Assembly (NCBI GenBank): GCA_964514385.1
Contig: CAZEQJ010000024.1
Coordinates: 1 to 53,872, forward strand
Source: CAZEQJ01 sp964514385
Lineage (GTDB): Bacteria > Bacteroidota > Bacteroidia > Cytophagales > Cyclobacteriaceae
DNA: 53,872 bases
Reading direction: 5' to 3'
Below the pieces are notes generated by a model, which was not told the origin of the DNA, made no database searches, and was given only the letters and a program-made list of their open reading frames with translations. The position numbers and the translations under genes are program-made. Position 1 is the stretch's first letter, and every line of letters begins with the position of its first letter. Shown here in pieces: positions 51,749-53,872 of this stretch.

Positions 51749-51759
51749 ACCCAGAAATC

Positions 51760-53872
51760 ATGACTAAGATTAAAACCGGATATAACAGAAGATCTTTTCT
51801 TAAGGTATCAGCAGCAGGGACTGGAGGTTTAATGGTTGGCTTTAACTGGCTGGTTTCCTGCGTGCCCACAGATCAAAAAAAGGCATTAACACCACCCGAA
51901 GAGTGGTTTAAAGTAAATGCCTATCTCAGCATTGCTGATAATGGGCAGGTAACGATTATGTCACCCAACCCGGAAATTGGTCAGAATGTGAAGACCTCTA
52001 TGCCTATGGTGGTTGCTGAAGAACTGGATGTCTCATGGGATCAGGTGATTGTAAAACAGGCATCGCTCGACACTGATGCGTTCGATCGTCAGGTAGCCGG
52101 TGGAAGTCAGTCGATCCGGAGAGGATGGGAAGGTCTGCGCCTTGCAGGAGGTACCGCACGTGCCATGCTTATTGCCGCTGCTGCCCGTCAATGGGATGTG
52201 GATCCTTCTACTTGTACTACTGATCAGGGTGTCATCTACAGCCAAAAAGGTGACCAGCTTACGTATGCAGAAGTTGCATCAGCGGCGTCTGCCATGCCTG
52301 TTCCTGAAAATGTTACCCTTAAAGATCCGCGCGACTTTAAAATTATAGGTACCGAAAAGGGCAACGTTGATATTGATCCGATCATCACCGGAAAGCCACT
52401 CTTTGGTTTGGACTTTACACGCGAAGGAATGAAATATGCGCTGGTCATGCGTCCACCCGCTTTTGGTATGAAACTTAAAGGTTTTGATGCCTCTGAGACA
52501 AAGAAGATAAACGGAGTAGAAGATGTGTTCAGCTTTGGTGATAAGATTGCAGTCATCGCAAGCAATACGTGGGCTGGTATAAAAGGGAAGGAAAAACTAA
52601 AGGCAAGCTGGGATAGTAGTGGAGCACTGGAGAGTACAGAAGATCATCATCGCGTTTTATCTGAACTCTTGACGAAAAAGAGTGATGATCCTCTACGTAA
52701 TGACGGAGATGTGGATAAAGGCTTTTCAGGATCTGAAGAAGTGGTGGAACGGGTATATGAAGCACCCTTTTTGCCTCATAATACATTGGAGCCCATGAAT
52801 TTCTTTGCCCACGTCACCGAAAATAAAGTTGAGCTTGTAGGGCCTATTCAGACGCCTGCCAGCACCAGATCTCAGGTGGCACAATTGCTGAAACGTGATG
52901 AAGCAGAAATTACGGTTGATCTGACCCGTATGGGGGGTGGATTTGGAAGAAGATTATATGGTGATTTTGCACTTGAGGCAGCAGAAATTTCTGACCGTAT
53001 CAAAGCTCCGGTGAAGGTTGTTTTCACTAGGGAAGATGATATGATGGCAGGAATTTACCGCCCATCGGCAAAATACCGGTTTCGTGCCGGCATTAAAAAT
53101 GGTAAGATTCATGCATATCATCTTACGGAAGCTGCCGTCAACGCCAGAATGTGGGGTGGTATTGCGTCCAACTTCCCGGCTGGAGCTATCGATCACTATC
53201 GCGTAGATTCTAACCCTTATGACAGCAACATCACGACGGGCGCCTGGAGGGCACCTGTAACTAACTTCCTCGCCTTTGCTGAGCAGGCATTTTTCGATGA
53301 GGTAGCTGAAAAACTAGGTAAAGATCCCGTGCAACTGAGACTTGAGATGCTGGAGGAAGCCAAACGCAGATATGAAGCTACCACACAGGAAGAAGAAACA
53401 CAGCTATCCATTGTGGAAGAAGAAGAGTTAAGCGATGAAGAAAAACAACAAAAAATACGTCAGATTCAATGGCTTGCTGATCAGAAAAGAGGAAGCTATG
53501 AGCCGGATAAAATGATCGGAGTAATTAAGCTTGCTGCTGAAAAAGGAGAGTGGGGTAGTACAAAAAACGGAAGGTATAAAGGTTTCAGTGTCTACTATTC
53601 ACACAACACTTATGTGGCCGAAGTGGCAGAAGTTGAGATGAAAGGTAATGAGCCCAAAGTTTATAAAGTTACCTGCGCCATTGACTGCGGAATAGTTGTG
53701 AATCCGCTGGGTGCAATTAACCAGGTACAGGGTGCAGTAATCGATGGGATAGGGCATGCCATGTATGGTAATTTCGGCTTTGAGAAGGGTAGACCGTGGG
53801 TCAATAACTTTGACAAATACCGGTTGATTCGCTCCATGGAGGCACCTCAGGTGGATGTACATTTTATAAAAA
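51760..53872 (+). CDS. Large molybdopterin subunit of a xanthine dehydrogenase-family enzyme (IorB-like), 3' end missing
   Basis: 704 codons in the window, open at the right edge, so only a short C-terminus is missing. The start MTKIKTGYNRRSFLKVSAAG is a Tat signal (NRRSFLK), and LVSC is a plausible lipobox. Molybdopterin-binding segments are present: GGSQSIRRGWEGLRLAGGTA, TRMGGGFGRRLYGDFALEAA, AIDCGIVVNPLGAINQVQGA. TGAWRAPVTNFLAFAEQAF is near the substrate site. Enzymes of this class hydroxylate N-heterocycles or aldehydes. Pairing with the 2Fe-2S gene gives an IorAB-like enzyme; a FAD subunit is not seen. The substrate is unknown. Confidence 0.92.
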   Translation, partial: MTKIKTGYNRRSFLKVSAAGTGGLMVGFNWLVSCVPTDQKKALTPPEEWFKVNAYLSIADNGQVTIMSPNPEIGQNVKTSMPMVVAEELDVSWDQVIVKQASLDTDAFDRQVAGGSQSIRRGWEGLRLAGGTARAMLIAAAARQWDVDPSTCTTDQGVIYSQKGDQLTYAEVASAASAMPVPENVTLKDPRDFKIIGTEKGNVDIDPIITGKPLFGLDFTREGMKYALVMRPPAFGMKLKGFDASETKKINGVEDVFSFGDKIAVIASNTWAGIKGKEKLKASWDSSGALESTEDHHRVLSELLTKKSDDPLRNDGDVDKGFSGSEEVVERVYEAPFLPHNTLEPMNFFAHVTENKVELVGPIQTPASTRSQVAQLLKRDEAEITVDLTRMGGGFGRRLYGDFALEAAEISDRIKAPVKVVFTREDDMMAGIYRPSAKYRFRAGIKNGKIHAYHLTEAAVNARMWGGIASNFPAGAIDHYRVDSNPYDSNITTGAWRAPVTNFLAFAEQAFFDEVAEKLGKDPVQLRLEMLEEAKRRYEATTQEEETQLSIVEEEELSDEEKQQKIRQIQWLADQKRGSYEPDKMIGVIKLAAEKGEWGSTKNGRYKGFSVYYSHNTYVAEVAEVEMKGNEPKVYKVTCAIDCGIVVNPLGAINQVQGAVIDGIGHAMYGNFGFEKGRPWVNNFDKYRLIRSMEAPQVDVHFIK

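Noticed and set aside
1..53872. tRNA, rRNA or riboswitch genes
   Set aside because: All gaps between genes are shorter than 300 bp and none shows a cloverleaf, TTCRA arm or recognisable riboswitch core. This was judged by eye, without a covariance search.

Overview
The window is ordinary-density chromosomal DNA from a member of the Bacteroidota, most likely a marine or soil Cytophagales relative (Fulvivirgaceae/Cyclobacteriaceae-like). The evidence is protein style: 7TM histidine kinases, ECF sigma factors with membrane partners, DUF2807 and TPR lipoproteins, an IF-2 N-terminal extension of Bacteroidota type, a few TAnnTTTG-like promoter elements and weak ribosome binding sites. The genus assignment is inference. 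About 45 genes are packed with 1-4 bp overlaps. No rRNA, tRNA, CRISPR array or complete insertion sequence is visible. A 10-base N run at 45725-45734 marks an assembly gap.

Region by region. 1-310: the edge of a probable integrated mobile element. It has the first 22 codons of an excisionase/HTH-type protein and two sets of short direct repeats, and it abuts the 3' end of mnmE, the same position used by the SGI1 island family in proteobacteria. 308-2287: mnmE and an exported thioredoxin-like protein. 2321-6830: a five-gene Mn/Zn/Fe uptake operon (DtxR/MntR repressor, solute-binding lipoprotein, ATPase, permease fused to a DtxR-like domain, second permease). Its leader carries several copies of a TTAGACTAA-type operator. 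6966-14367: glycosyltransferase, dapD, TPR lipoprotein, flavin reductase-like protein, PRPP synthetase, DoxX-like protein, and a translationally coupled thioredoxin-fold/GAF-PAS sensor pair.

14443-32073 is mostly cell-surface biology. It holds a beta-barrel protein, a three-domain GH127 lipoprotein, a fibronectin-III protein, an ECF sigma factor with a four-TM partner, a TraB/GumN protein, and a cluster of four large exported proteins. That cluster is a lipoprotein with about 15 GxGY repeats, two predicted barrels and a 1426-residue all-beta protein. It looks like an uncharacterised surface assembly.

32252-38123: Bcp peroxiredoxin, an ECF sigma/anti-sigma/exported-effector triad, an AI-2E family permease, and the cysE-cysM cysteine synthesis pair. 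38167-42306 is a compact four-gene signalling operon: a complete 7TM histidine kinase, a free-standing protein resembling the N-terminal extension of translation factor IF-2 without the GTPase, and two 7TM coiled-coil proteins that end in a HisKA-like helix with no ATPase domain (one has lost the histidine). With the 22-32 kb surface cluster, this is the best candidate for an undescribed system.

42455-53872: DUF819 membrane protein, short-chain dehydrogenase, DEAD-box helicase, a small gapped ORF, an exported Mn-type superoxide dismutase lipoprotein, pirin, DUF2807 lipoprotein, a Na+/Ca2+ exchanger, an FMN-binding glutamate-synthase-like protein, and a two-subunit molybdenum hydroxylase (2Fe-2S subunit plus Tat-exported large subunit) that runs off the right edge.
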